From positions 1 to 64,000 of the forward strand of contig NZ_QRBZ01000011.1 in assembly GCF_009833085.1 (NCBI RefSeq): 64,000 nucleotides of DNA. The letters run 5' to 3'. Of the stretch, positions 17,157-26,043 are shown piece by piece; positions within the stretch are counted from its first letter, which is position 1; each line of letters opens with the position of its first letter. The notes beneath the pieces were generated by a model that was given only the letters and a program-made list of their open reading frames with translations, was not told the origin of the DNA and did not search any database. Source of the DNA: Nitrosomonas oligotropha (GTDB taxonomy: Bacteria; Pseudomonadota; Gammaproteobacteria; Burkholderiales; Nitrosomonadaceae). The translations under genes and the position numbers were made by a program.

Positions 17157-20100
17157 TCAAGCTCCTGTCACATGAGGTTGCTTAATTAAAACGGGGGGCA
17201 ATGGCACATTGATATCCTGATAATATGCAACAGATGATTCATACACAGGCACGTGCTTTTTCTCTGGCTGCCAAGGAACAAATCCAACGCCGCGCTCAAA
17301 TACTGAAATTTCAGCCGTATCGGGATCGATTGCACTAAGCAAAATCCAACCGCCACCCACCAGCTCACGAATACTGGCCTGACGTTCATAAATCTGTCCC
17401 AGTATTTCGGTTTTGGCTTCAACCAGCACCTGTAACCGTAACGGTTCATGAATTTCGATCATCTGCTTGGTTAATCCGGTGCGTAAATCGCTGCTCGTGC
17501 CTTCGAGTACACCGAACATGCCGGTAATGTTATGTGTGACTTTGGAACCGGAACCGAAATAATCGTTATTGACCGTGGAAAAGTAATATTCCAGGTTAAT
17601 ACCGGCGCCCACCGGGCCGACCGCTAGCAATAGGTTTTCCAGCAACTTACCGTCGGCATCCTGCGTGGGATCGTATGAAATGAGAAAAACACGCCGGTCC
17701 AGGAACGTTCCTTGCGATACGGATCGCCGTCCGACAATGGCCGCGGCGATCGTGGCATGATTGAATTCCGGAAATGCTTGAGAAAAATCATTGGCCCGTA
17801 AAACCACGTGCTCCTTGCCAACTTCTGGAGAGCGGGGATTATTGGCCGAAACAAAGCGGCGGCAGCGTTCGTGTGCCGTAGCTTTACTCGCTTTGATCAG
17901 ATCATTCCTGAATGCTTCAAAAGCGGGTAATGCGCTTGGTGGAATATCCTCAAGATCGTACCAATAGTATTCGTCGCTACAGGTGTCGTGTTCGGCGCCG
18001 ACAAACCAGGTGTCATCGGGAATGTGAATGCCGCGTTCGGCGAGTAATTTTCTAACTTCCGGACGATTCGCCATGGCGGCAAAAAGCCGCGCATTCGGTC
18101 CACCGCGCTTGCCGCTACAGGCGCCGCAGTTGTAACCAAACTCATGCGGATTATTGAGGTTGGTGGATCCATGGCCGGTTAAGCAAACAATTGGGGCAAA
18201 ACCGTACGATAAGCCGGTTGTGCGCATGAAAACCGTTAGCCGGTCGGCTTGCTCCGTATCGGTAAAGCCTAACCGGGGCTGATCCGGGGTTGCGGGTGTG
18301 TCCGAAGCGGGCGCCTTGAACATCAGCTCGGTCGGGACTTTCTTTTCAATGCTTTGCCGTATTGAAGTATTCAGCGCTAAAAAATACTTAGGCAAAAATA
18401 CCCGGCCTAATAAACCGGTAAACACAACCGGCGCCAATGCATCAATGACTGCATGCGAGAAAATAAGGCTGCGCCGCAGCGACTGATTCATCAAATAAGC
18501 CAGCTTTTTATAGAAGCGATACCCTTTGAAATGTTCTTGCAGTACCGGCTCCGCGCCTTTTCGCGGCACTTCATTGACATCATTGGCCGGCCGCACGACC
18601 ACAGGGCATTGCATCTTAGTTTCAATGTCGTCAATCCCTTTATAATTCATGGGTACACCGAAAAATCCTGCTGCGCCGATCGTCTCGATAGCGGGATTGA
18701 TTTCTTCCAGTTGACGGCGCAGGCTTTCCTCGCGGTCATCCATGCAGGTGACGATTTGCGCTTGCGCCCGCTGGGTACGTTTGGCCCAGCGTCCGCGGCC
18801 GGTATTGGCGCGCAAAGTTTGAAAAAAATCTTCCCGGTAATGATATTCGTAAGCATATAGCCATATTTTGCTGCGCTCGGGTGCGCTAAATTCGTCGAGA
18901 ACCTTTAGCAATTGCAGCAGATCGCTTTTTTGCATGCCATCGATATCCGTAGCGGTGAGTCCCAGATGCTGGGACAAGCGGAAGAGCCGCCAGCCGCTGT
19001 TAAAAGCCGCATGCTCAAAATCATTTTTTACCAACGGGCTGAACTGCCAAGTCCAGGCTAAATCAGCCAATGATTGCCATTCTTCCCGTCTTTCGCGTTC
19101 GGAACCGGCGCGCATGATCAAATCCTTGGCAAGATTGGTCAGATATTCCGGTAAATGACCATCATACAATTGCTTCCTGACCATGAACTCGGATAAATTT
19201 CTGCGAAAATAATAGCCGATCGTTCCCAGCTTGGCCTCAATCTTCCAGGTGTCTTTACACGCCTGATTGAGCCATAATCGATCCAATGTCAGACGGATAG
19301 CCAGATAATCCGCCAAATGCAATCTGGCATCATTTTCGGTATGGTAATCTGGATTATGCTGACGCCAATTGATCATTCCCGACCAGCCCGGCAGCTCAAG
19401 CGCCAGCTGTTGTATATAGCTTTCCCATTTTTCTTGCGGAATTTCCAGGTTGGTTAACTGCAGAATAATGCAGTCGACCGGATCTTCCGGTGTTTCATCG
19501 ACAATACTTTGCCAGTCGGGCAGATCATGCAGAAACGGGTTGACATCGAAATGGGCTGTCGACCGCCAGGCGGCATACAAGCCTAATTTGCTGCGCTCGG
19601 GTAATTGCCAGGCAGCGACGCCTTCATCGAGCGCCGAGGCGCAGATCCGGATGATCTGCGGCCGGATGGAATACAGAATGTCAACACCGCTTAATGCCAG
19701 AACAAAGCTGCGCAATGTAATTTTGTCACCGATCTGTGCCAGCATGTCATTGAGCTCGGCTTCGGCATCCATTCTCATTTTCTGGTGCACTGGAATGCCT
19801 TCACCGTCGGCCAGTGTTACTGTGATTTTTTCCAGCCACTCTTTTGCCTGTTCCTCCGAGAGATCCAGCATGTTTTCCGGATGCAAGTCGGTGAGCTCAA
19901 TGCCGAGTTTGCTCAGAATGCTTTCCCAGAGATGTTTAACGACGACACTGGGATCGGAAATGCAACTGAGCATCCGTGCGCGGGCTTCTTTGGAGACATC
20001 CGGTTGAATGGTATGCAACACATTCAGCTCTTCGATCTGCCAGTTCAATTGACTGATCGACAGAGTCGGCAGCTCGTGCAGTAAGGCAACTTGATAAATA

Positions 20101-20429
20101 TCCCTGCGCCGGATTGTCAGATCGTTGGCATGAAATACAACCTGCTCGGACTGCAGGCTTTTGCTATGCTCGAACGCAGCGGAAAGATCGGCATCGGTAA
20201 TCCGTCCTTGCTGATATAGTTCGCGGTTTTTGGAATCCGGCAGATAACCATAAACACCGGTCAATTTTTCATACTCTGCCAAGCCTTCTTCAAACGGGAG
20301 GTGTTGAAAGCCATGAATCGTGTTGTGATGCACAAATTTATGCAGCGGACGTTGCCCTGGAAGAATGTGATCCAGATGATTAATGGTTTCAATTACATGG
20401 CTACGTAAATCATGAGATTCGTTTGTCAT
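17157..20429 (-). CDS. dabA: DabA, CO2-hydrating subunit (DUF2309), extra-long
   Basis: A 1090-residue cytoplasmic protein of the DUF2309 family. DabA is a beta-carbonic-anhydrase-like zinc protein that hydrates CO2 when energised by DabB. Predicted zinc and active-site residues are C562 and D564 (VTCMDDREES), then H753 (TGHGSTNLNN) and C768 (FGYNCGACSG). The His-to-Cys spacing of 15 equals that in the characterised enzyme. The protein is about 260 residues longer than the H. neapolitanus form (about 830), mainly before the zinc site. AGGATATTG precedes the start. The NuoM-like gene ends 9 bases upstream and dabB follows 1 base downstream. Confidence 0.93.
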   Translation of the reverse strand: MTNESHDLRSHVIETINHLDHILPGQRPLHKFVHHNTIHGFQHLPFEEGLAEYEKLTGVYGYLPDSKNRELYQQGRITDADLSAAFEHSKSLQSEQVVFHANDLTIRRRDIYQVALLHELPTLSISQLNWQIEELNVLHTIQPDVSKEARARMLSCISDPSVVVKHLWESILSKLGIELTDLHPENMLDLSEEQAKEWLEKITVTLADGEGIPVHQKMRMDAEAELNDMLAQIGDKITLRSFVLALSGVDILYSIRPQIIRICASALDEGVAAWQLPERSKLGLYAAWRSTAHFDVNPFLHDLPDWQSIVDETPEDPVDCIILQLTNLEIPQEKWESYIQQLALELPGWSGMINWRQHNPDYHTENDARLHLADYLAIRLTLDRLWLNQACKDTWKIEAKLGTIGYYFRRNLSEFMVRKQLYDGHLPEYLTNLAKDLIMRAGSERERREEWQSLADLAWTWQFSPLVKNDFEHAAFNSGWRLFRLSQHLGLTATDIDGMQKSDLLQLLKVLDEFSAPERSKIWLYAYEYHYREDFFQTLRANTGRGRWAKRTQRAQAQIVTCMDDREESLRRQLEEINPAIETIGAAGFFGVPMNYKGIDDIETKMQCPVVVRPANDVNEVPRKGAEPVLQEHFKGYRFYKKLAYLMNQSLRRSLIFSHAVIDALAPVVFTGLLGRVFLPKYFLALNTSIRQSIEKKVPTELMFKAPASDTPATPDQPRLGFTDTEQADRLTVFMRTTGLSYGFAPIVCLTGHGSTNLNNPHEFGYNCGACSGKRGGPNARLFAAMANRPEVRKLLAERGIHIPDDTWFVGAEHDTCSDEYYWYDLEDIPPSALPAFEAFRNDLIKASKATAHERCRRFVSANNPRSPEVGKEHVVLRANDFSQAFPEFNHATIAAAIVGRRSVSQGTFLDRRVFLISYDPTQDADGKLLENLLLAVGPVGAGINLEYYFSTVNNDYFGSGSKVTHNITGMFGVLEGTSSDLRTGLTKQMIEIHEPLRLQVLVEAKTEILGQIYERQASIRELVGGGWILLSAIDPDTAEISVFERGVGFVPWQPEKKHVPVYESSVAYYQDINVPLPPVLIKQPHVTGA

Positions 20430-20438
20430 ATCAATATC

Positions 20439-21911
20439 CTATTGAATACTTTGCATGATGGTGCCATTCATTTGGTTCATGGTCGCCATTGAAAGGTCAA
20501 TCAAAGGCGCTGGCCACAAACCGAACATGACGATTAATACAACCAAGAAGCCGGCCGCAATGAGCTCGTATAGCTTTAAATCCTCGATATTACGCATCTG
20601 AGGTTTTACGGGACCGGTGAACAACATGCCGATGGTGCGCATGGCATAGGCTGTTCCGATCATGATGCTGACCCCGAGCAGGATCATCAGATTGCCCCAT
20701 TGCTGGAAGCCACCCACAATGGCATGCAGCTCGGCAATGAAGCCGACGGTGCCCGGCAATCCCATGGCCGCAAATAATGTGATCGTCATGAACAAAGCGA
20801 AGCGCGGCATGACTCTTACCAAGGAGCTGTAGTCCAGAATATTGCGCGTATGAGTGCGTTCGTACAGCAAACCGACCAGCAAGAACATTGCTCCCGCCAC
20901 CAGGCCATGCGCGGTCATCTGTAAAACAGCGCCAATCAGCCCCGTTTTATTCATGGTGGCAATATCGAGCAGAATGATCCCCATATGACTGACCGAAGAA
21001 TATGCCACCATCGCTTTCATATCCGTTTGCCGCCACGCCAGAACACCGCCATAAATCATTCCGATCAACGCCAGGGCTATTAAGAGTGTTTGCAGCATTT
21101 GCGTGGCTTCCGGCAGCATGACAATCACTCTTATCATGCCGTAAGCGCCCATTTTGAGAAGAATGCCGGATAGCAGGATACTGACCGGACTCGGCGCTTC
21201 AACGTGTGCCAGCGGCAACCAGCCGTGTAATGGGAAAATGGGCATCTTTACGCCAAAGCCGATTAGAAAGCCGATTAAAACCCAGATTTGCTCGTCCCTC
21301 GGCATGCTCTGCGCAGCAACTGTCATCGCAGACATCAGAGTGCCGCCATGCGGCGGCATGTATTGACTGATCGCCAGCAAGCTGATCAGCATGAAAATTG
21401 AGCCGCCCATTGTATAGAGCACAAAATTTAAACTGGCGATGTGGCGGCGTTTGCCTCCCCAGCGATCGATCAGCAGAAACAGCGGCGCTAAGGTCAACTC
21501 CCAGAAAATATAGAATAATGACCAATCTTGCGACAGGAAGACACCCAGCATGCCAAGTTCCAGCAGCAAGATACTGACGTAGTAGCTTTTGATATTACGC
21601 GCAATATTGAAAGAGGCGAGTAGCGCAATTACAGTGAGCAATGCGGCCAATACCACCATGGGCAGTGATAATCCATCGACGCCTAATGCAAGTGCAGTAT
21701 TAAGTTTAGGATTGAAAACAAAATACTCATAGAACTGTATTTGGCCATCCGATCGATCGTAATTAAGAACCAGCCAGAAACTCAAGAGAAACGCCAGGAG
21801 CGCAGTTAGATTAACGGTGAAACGGATTTGGTTTGTGTTCTTACTCGGAATTAACGCAAGTATCAGAATACCTAATACTGGTGTTAGAAGTAATGTACTG
21901 AGTATTCCCAT
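20439..21911 (-). CDS. NuoM-like subunit, first gene of the DAB operon
   Basis: A 490-residue polytopic protein of the NuoM/MrpD type. Ion-path residues are intact: Glu in YIFWELTLAPLF (TM5), Lys in GFGVKMPIFPLHGWLP (TM7), Lys in GILLKMGAYGM (TM8), His in YSSVSHMGIIL and Glu in GFIAELHAIV (TM12). It is the most 5' gene of the five membrane/DabA genes and is followed by dabA after 9 bases. AAGGATAAA precedes the ATG. It probably forms part of the ion-translocating arm that powers DabA. On sequence alone it could belong to an Mrp antiporter. Confidence 0.88.
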   Translation of the reverse strand: MGILSTLLLTPVLGILILALIPSKNTNQIRFTVNLTALLAFLLSFWLVLNYDRSDGQIQFYEYFVFNPKLNTALALGVDGLSLPMVVLAALLTVIALLASFNIARNIKSYYVSILLLELGMLGVFLSQDWSLFYIFWELTLAPLFLLIDRWGGKRRHIASLNFVLYTMGGSIFMLISLLAISQYMPPHGGTLMSAMTVAAQSMPRDEQIWVLIGFLIGFGVKMPIFPLHGWLPLAHVEAPSPVSILLSGILLKMGAYGMIRVIVMLPEATQMLQTLLIALALIGMIYGGVLAWRQTDMKAMVAYSSVSHMGIILLDIATMNKTGLIGAVLQMTAHGLVAGAMFLLVGLLYERTHTRNILDYSSLVRVMPRFALFMTITLFAAMGLPGTVGFIAELHAIVGGFQQWGNLMILLGVSIMIGTAYAMRTIGMLFTGPVKPQMRNIEDLKLYELIAAGFLVVLIVMFGLWPAPLIDLSMATMNQMNGTIMQSIQ

Positions 21912-22114
21912 CGAACGATTTATCCTTTTATTATAAGATTAAGTTTTTATTAGAAATATTTATACATAATTCAACATGTTAGTTTTAAATTTTTAAGTGA
22001 ACCGAAATCTGAAGAAGGGATCGGACCCAAATTGCTTCGATGTCAGAAAAACTGCGCTATCACTATCAGAAATCATTAAGTCCCTGTTGCTGTAAGGGTA
22101 AGCTAACACAATGA

Positions 22115-22154
22115 ATGTGAATAAAAAGTGAAATGGATGTGAATAAAAAGTGAA
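22115..22154. repeat. Two 18-bp direct repeats, 22-bp period
   Basis: The 18-base unit ATGTGAATAAAAAGTGAA occurs identically at 22115-22132 and 22137-22154, separated by TGG plus A. A period of 22 bases is close to two helical turns, so both copies would face the same side of DNA. This suits a pair of binding sites for a regulator, about 200 bases upstream of the DAB operon start. Confidence 0.8.
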
Positions 22155-22378
22155 GATAACGAGGTATGAAAGAACTTTCTCAAACTGCTTGTCCGGTTGC
22201 AGAGAATCGAATTCATGGAGTTCTGACGGTTTTTGATTGAGCGGAATAATGAGTATTTTTTGCGGTGATTTAAAAGTGGAAAAATAGAAATTTTTTCCGC
22301 TTGCAACAAAAAAATGAAAGGATGCTAAATCAGTACTCTAACTGGAATTGATGGGTCGCATTGACTGAAAGATCCATC

Positions 22379-22497
22379 GTGAATTTCACTAAAAGTGAAT
22401 AAGTTGCTGTGAATAAAATTTAATTGATTTTAGATATTCAATTTCGATTAAAAAGATTGTGAATATTTTGTGAGAATGTTGTAAAATTTATGTGAAT
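22379..22497 (+). promoter_or_regulatory. Cluster of GTGAAT motifs
   Basis: GTGAAT occurs at 22379, 22395, 22409, 22459 and 22492, with a variant GTGAGAAT at 22470. All are on one strand, 80-200 bases before the ATG at 22577. With the two copies in the direct repeat, seven exact copies lie within 400 bases, far more than expected by chance. I read it as a probable array of regulator sites; the regulator is unknown. Confidence 0.45.
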
Positions 22498-22576
22498 TTT
22501 GCCGCTTTTGAGATTCTGAATTATTCGGAATGCGTCTGAATAGGCAAATTTTGCAAACTCTTCTATAGGAGGCTTT

Positions 22577-22831
22577 ATGAAAATGAGCCAATTTCTTTTT
22601 GTAATAGCGATAAAAATCTGCTTTGTAGTGTTCGGTATTATTCCATTGGTTAGCGTTATTTTATTTGGCGCTCTCCCGACATTGCCACAAATACACTCTG
22701 TTGTAGGTTGGGTGGGGTTAGAAGTGGCGAGTGGATCAATTCTGTTTCTGAGCTATCTTGCTGTTGCAATGTTGTATATTGTGTCCAAAAATAAAGCGCG
22801 TTTTTCTTCAGTAAAAGTTACAGCAGCTTAA
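22577..22831 (+). CDS. Small two-helix membrane protein
   Basis: An 84-residue protein with two hydrophobic segments (about residues 6-30 and 42-68) and a short basic C-terminus (SKNKARFSSVKV). A strong GGAGG site at 22568-22572 and a clear terminator after the stop support a real gene with its own transcript. I do not recognise a family. It is divergent from the DAB operon across a long region with shared repeats, so common regulation is possible. Function is unknown. Confidence 0.75.
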   Translation: MKMSQFLFVIAIKICFVVFGIIPLVSVILFGALPTLPQIHSVVGWVGLEVASGSILFLSYLAVAMLYIVSKNKARFSSVKVTAA

Positions 22832-22848
22832 ATCCTTATTAGCCTTAT

Positions 22849-22892
22849 AAGGAGTCAATGCTAACAATCCGTCAGTATTGACTCCTTTTTTA
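22849..22892 (+). terminator. Rho-independent terminator
   Basis: A 14-bp stem (22849-22862 with 22874-22887, one G-U pair), loop of 11 bases, followed by a T run (TTTTTTATT). It lies 18 bases after the stop of the 84-residue membrane protein. It also lies beyond the end of the convergent methyltransferase gene, so it may serve both. Confidence 0.9.
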
Positions 22893-22936
22893 TTCCTCTT
22901 CGATTTACTTTCCAATCTGCAAACCCGGCCGGGTGC

Positions 22937-24088
22937 TCAAATCTTTCTAAATTCCGCCAATATTTCAATATGCGGGGTATGCGGAAACAAATCAATCAGT
23001 TGAATCTCGTTTATTTGCCAGTTGTTTTGTTGAAAGAACCAAGCATCGCGCGCAAAAGTTTCCGGGTTACAGGAGATATAAATAATCGTTTCTAACGCAG
23101 CGAAGCAGGAAAAAAAGCCTTGATGCTTTTTCAGTCCGGCGCGTGGCGGGTCCAAAACCAACGTGGTTGCATCGCTTACCGTTTTTTGTATGCTCCTCCA
23201 AATAGATGGACTGAAAAGATCCGCGACTTTGGGAGTCACTTTGGCTAGAGCTTTGCTTTTTAATGATTGAATGGCATCCGGGTCGGATTCGTAAGCGATA
23301 AGTGCAGTGCAGTTCGATTCCGCAATGATTTGCGTGAAATTCCCAGAGCCGCAAAATAATTCCACCGCTTTTCCAACATTAGGGTTACGAGCGAGTGCAT
23401 TCCTTAGCCACTGTTGCATCCATTGATTTTGCTGCGTGTTACCCTGTTTGAACGGGCGTTTCTGGTTTGAACGGATTTCCTCCGGTTGCATGTCGTCATC
23501 CAGCTCGATAAACAGCCAACTGTCTCCGCAGTTTTCCTGCCACGTTTTATTGGGTAACTGCTGAATTGCTGCTTGCAGAAGGTTCCGGCATTGTTCATTG
23601 AGTACCAGACAATCATTCACCGGTGCAATGTGCTGCGAGTTTTCGGATACGAAACCGAGCTTTACTCCGTCCGTTTTAATTTGGCAACGGTTGCGGTAAC
23701 CATATGTTTGCGGTGCTGGCTGAATAGCGTCGACATTCAATTGAGCTGGATCAAAACCGGCTCGCTGCATGGCATAGAGGAAGCGATTTCGTTTTTGCTC
23801 GAGCTGGCTTGTATAATTAGCGATCATCCAGGAGCAACCGGTACAGGCATTTTCTTCCAAACTGACAAAAGGGCATGCGGGTATTTGTCTTTGTGCGGAA
23901 GGTTGCGTGAGCTGTATCAATTTGGCATAAGCAAATTTTTTATTATTCAGCGGTTTGTCAATGGTTTCAAACTCGCCGCTATCTCCTGGCCAAGTGCCAT
24001 AAACAAAATAAGAAATGTTATTCTGGGTGTTTTTGACAACACCCAAGCCCTTTTGCGATAAATGCGTTACCGTCCCTGTGAATTTCAT
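22937..24088 (-). CDS. TrmA/RlmD-family RNA uracil-5 methyltransferase
   Basis: A 383-residue S-adenosylmethionine-dependent enzyme that makes 5-methyluridine in RNA. An N-terminal TRAM-like beta domain (about 1-60) and cysteines C72, C82 and C85 (ACPFV, ACTGC), with C159 as a possible fourth, suggest the iron-sulfur cluster of the RlmC/RlmD subgroup. SAM-binding motif I is AVELFCGSGNFT. The catalytic nucleophile is the Cys in IYISCNPETFARD near the C-terminus. It is shorter than E. coli RlmD (433). Target could be 23S rRNA; which uracil cannot be told. It is convergent with the 84-residue gene and divergent from msrB. Confidence 0.88.
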   Translation of the reverse strand: MKFTGTVTHLSQKGLGVVKNTQNNISYFVYGTWPGDSGEFETIDKPLNNKKFAYAKLIQLTQPSAQRQIPACPFVSLEENACTGCSWMIANYTSQLEQKRNRFLYAMQRAGFDPAQLNVDAIQPAPQTYGYRNRCQIKTDGVKLGFVSENSQHIAPVNDCLVLNEQCRNLLQAAIQQLPNKTWQENCGDSWLFIELDDDMQPEEIRSNQKRPFKQGNTQQNQWMQQWLRNALARNPNVGKAVELFCGSGNFTQIIAESNCTALIAYESDPDAIQSLKSKALAKVTPKVADLFSPSIWRSIQKTVSDATTLVLDPPRAGLKKHQGFFSCFAALETIIYISCNPETFARDAWFFQQNNWQINEIQLIDLFPHTPHIEILAEFRKI

Positions 24089-24129
24089 GATGAATAGTCA
24101 GTTATAGTTATTGAAAAGGAGGATCCGTG

Positions 24130-24597
24130 ATGGTGAATCACTATGAAAATTTTGCTAAAGATCCTGAATTGTTGAAAGCCGATTTGTCACCGTTGCAGTA
24201 TCAGGTGACGCAAAATGCCGGTACCGAACCGCCATTCCAGAATGAATACTGGGATCACAAAGCTGCCGGGATTTATGTTGACATTGTATCGGGTGAGCCG
24301 CTGTTTGCATCAATTCATAAATTTGATTCGGGCACCGGATGGCCCAGTTTTTACCGGCCGATTCACGAGCAGTATATCCGGCTTAAGAGCGATTATGCGA
24401 TGTGGATGCCGTGCACGGAAGCCCGCAGCCGTTATGCGGATAGTCATTTGGGGCACGTGTTCAACGACGGCCCGCCGCCAACCGGCCTGCGTTATTGCAT
24501 CAACTCGGCTGCGTTAAGGTTTGTAAGAAAAGAAGATTTACAAGCGGAAGGGTATGGCGAATTGATTGCATTATTCGCGGATGAAGAAAGAAAATAG
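24130..24597 (+). CDS. msrB: Peptide-methionine (R)-S-oxide reductase
   Basis: Repairs oxidised methionine (R-sulfoxide). ATG at 24130 has a GGAGG at 24118-24122; a GTG three bases earlier is less likely. The 155 residues carry the MsrB motifs [10 protein letters not shown] (about 65-74), the catalytic C123 in [11 protein letters not shown], and [11 protein letters not shown]95 may be the resolving cysteine. The two CxxC zinc pairs of many MsrB proteins are absent (SGEPLFAS), so this is the zinc-free form. The NhaC antiporter gene follows at 24605, giving a probable operon. Confidence 0.94.
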   Translation: MVNHYENFAKDPELLKADLSPLQYQVTQNAGTEPPFQNEYWDHKAAGIYVDIVSGEPLFASIHKFDSGTGWPSFYRPIHEQYIRLKSDYAMWMPCTEARSRYADSHLGHVFNDGPPPTGLRYCINSAALRFVRKEDLQAEGYGELIALFADEERK

Positions 24598-24604
24598 GCT
24601 GGCA

Positions 24605-26041
24605 ATGACAGAAACCAACTTACCCATTGAAGAGTTACTGACTACACACCGGCTGCCAACGCTATTGCAAGCGCTGGTTTGCTTTGCCGGTGTGTTTCTG
24701 TTGATTTCGCTGGGTATGTTCGTATTTGCGATCAGCATTCATGCCGTTATTTTTCTGGCATTGATTTGGGTGTGTCTGCAAGCGCGCTGGCTGGGTTATT
24801 CCTTTATCGATATCCGGGGCATGATGGATGATGGCATCATCAAAGCGCTGCCAGCAATCTATATTTTTCTGTTGATCGGCATGGTCATTGCCAGCTTCAT
24901 GCAGAGCGGCACCATCGCCAGCCTGCTGTATTACGGATTGGATTTGTTGAGTCCGGGCACATTCTTGGCAGCAGGACTGATCTTATGCAGTTTCATGTCG
25001 GTTGCTACCGGTACTTCCTGGGGGACGGTTGGAACCATTGGCGTGGTGTTGATTGGCATCGGTGAGGCGATGAGCATTCCGCTGCCGCTCGTGGCCGGTA
25101 TGATCATTTCCGGCGCCACTTTCGGCGATAAATTGTCGCCTATCTCGGATACTACCAATCTGGCGGCCATGAGTGCCGGAACGGGCTTATATCGGCATAT
25201 CGGTTCCATGCTCTACACGACCATACCGACGTTACTGATTGTCCTGGTGATCTTCATTATGATCGGAGAGCACTACAGCGATAATGCCTTGCCGCGAGCG
25301 CATATCGATGAAATCCGCGCCGCTTTGGCAGGTGCTTATCAATTAGATGGCTGGGTGACACTGCTACCGTTGCTGCTGATGTTCGGTTTGAGTATCAAAC
25401 GATACGCCGCCGAAGTGAGCATGTCATGCAGCATCGTGCTGGCCATGCTGATTGCCATCGCTTATCAAGGCAGAGATGGCGTTGATGTGCTCAACGCATT
25501 GTGGGTCAATTCACCGGGCACTACCGGAATTGAGAATATCGACGATCTACTCGGGCGCGGTGGATTGTTCAGCATGGCGTGGACGCTATTGCTATCCATC
25601 ATGGCGCTGGCGCTCGGCGGAATTATGCATCATGCCGGGTTTCTGCAAGTGCTGCTCACGCATGTTATCGCGCGCATTCAGCGCGTCAGCACATTGATCG
25701 CGACCACCATCCTGTCCGGGTTGATCGGTAACATTGCGATGGGTGAAGCATATATCTCGATTATTCTCAATTGCCAGCTGTTCAAGAGCGCCTACCTTGA
25801 AAGGAAGGTCGATAGGGCGGTGCTGTCCCGCTCAGTCGAAGAAGGCGCCACATTGACTACCGGACTCATTCCGTGGACAACGGCGGGTACTTTTTATGTA
25901 GCGACATTGGGTATTCCAACACTGGATTACGCGCCCTATGCTTTGCTGAATTTATTGAATCCTTTCGTTTCCATTGCAATGGCCATCGTTGGCATCGGCT
26001 TGTTGCAGGAAAAAAATACACCGCAACCGCAGAAGGAATAA
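24605..26041 (+). CDS. Na+/H+ antiporter, NhaC family
   Basis: A 478-residue inner-membrane protein with about 12 helices. The ATG at 24605 (MTETNLPIEEL) is chosen because it lies just after the msrB stop; a TTG-initiated longer form from 24566 overlaps msrB. The NhaC signature is clear: ATGTSWGTVGTIGVVLIGIG and SGATFGDKLSPISDTTNLA. It exchanges sodium for protons or acts on related substrates such as malate/lactate. It is followed two bases after its stop by a small membrane protein. A sodium antiporter in the same organism as the NuoM-like cluster fits ion homeostasis. Confidence 0.88.
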   Translation: MTETNLPIEELLTTHRLPTLLQALVCFAGVFLLISLGMFVFAISIHAVIFLALIWVCLQARWLGYSFIDIRGMMDDGIIKALPAIYIFLLIGMVIASFMQSGTIASLLYYGLDLLSPGTFLAAGLILCSFMSVATGTSWGTVGTIGVVLIGIGEAMSIPLPLVAGMIISGATFGDKLSPISDTTNLAAMSAGTGLYRHIGSMLYTTIPTLLIVLVIFIMIGEHYSDNALPRAHIDEIRAALAGAYQLDGWVTLLPLLLMFGLSIKRYAAEVSMSCSIVLAMLIAIAYQGRDGVDVLNALWVNSPGTTGIENIDDLLGRGGLFSMAWTLLLSIMALALGGIMHHAGFLQVLLTHVIARIQRVSTLIATTILSGLIGNIAMGEAYISIILNCQLFKSAYLERKVDRAVLSRSVEEGATLTTGLIPWTTAGTFYVATLGIPTLDYAPYALLNLLNPFVSIAMAIVGIGLLQEKNTPQPQKE

Positions 26042-26043
26042 AG

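Larger units (their letters stand above)
21912..22576. other. Divergent AT-rich control region between the DAB operon and a small membrane gene
   Basis: A 665-base stretch with no convincing gene; a 68-residue minus-strand frame (22103-22309) has a poor start and compositional bias. It lies between the DAB operon start (minus) and the 84-residue membrane protein (plus). It contains an 18-base direct repeat at 22-base period (22115-22154) and seven GTGAAT motifs, all on the plus strand (22117, 22139, 22379, 22395, 22409, 22459, 22492). A TATAAT lies on the minus strand at 21930-21935, close to the NuoM-like start. Confidence 0.6.

Noticed and set aside
18453-18860. A 135-residue plus-strand frame inside dabA
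   Set aside because: It is antisense to a conserved protein and has no motif or ribosome site; a shadow frame.
11387-21911. A complete respiratory complex I (nuo) or a full Mrp antiporter operon
   Set aside because: No NuoE-I, NuoJ, NuoK or Mrp small subunits are present; DabA and DabB in the middle show another role.
22103-22309. A minus-strand frame of 68 residues in the DAB control region
   Set aside because: Composition is biased (His/Ser/Phe-rich), there is no ribosome site and it covers the repeat motifs.
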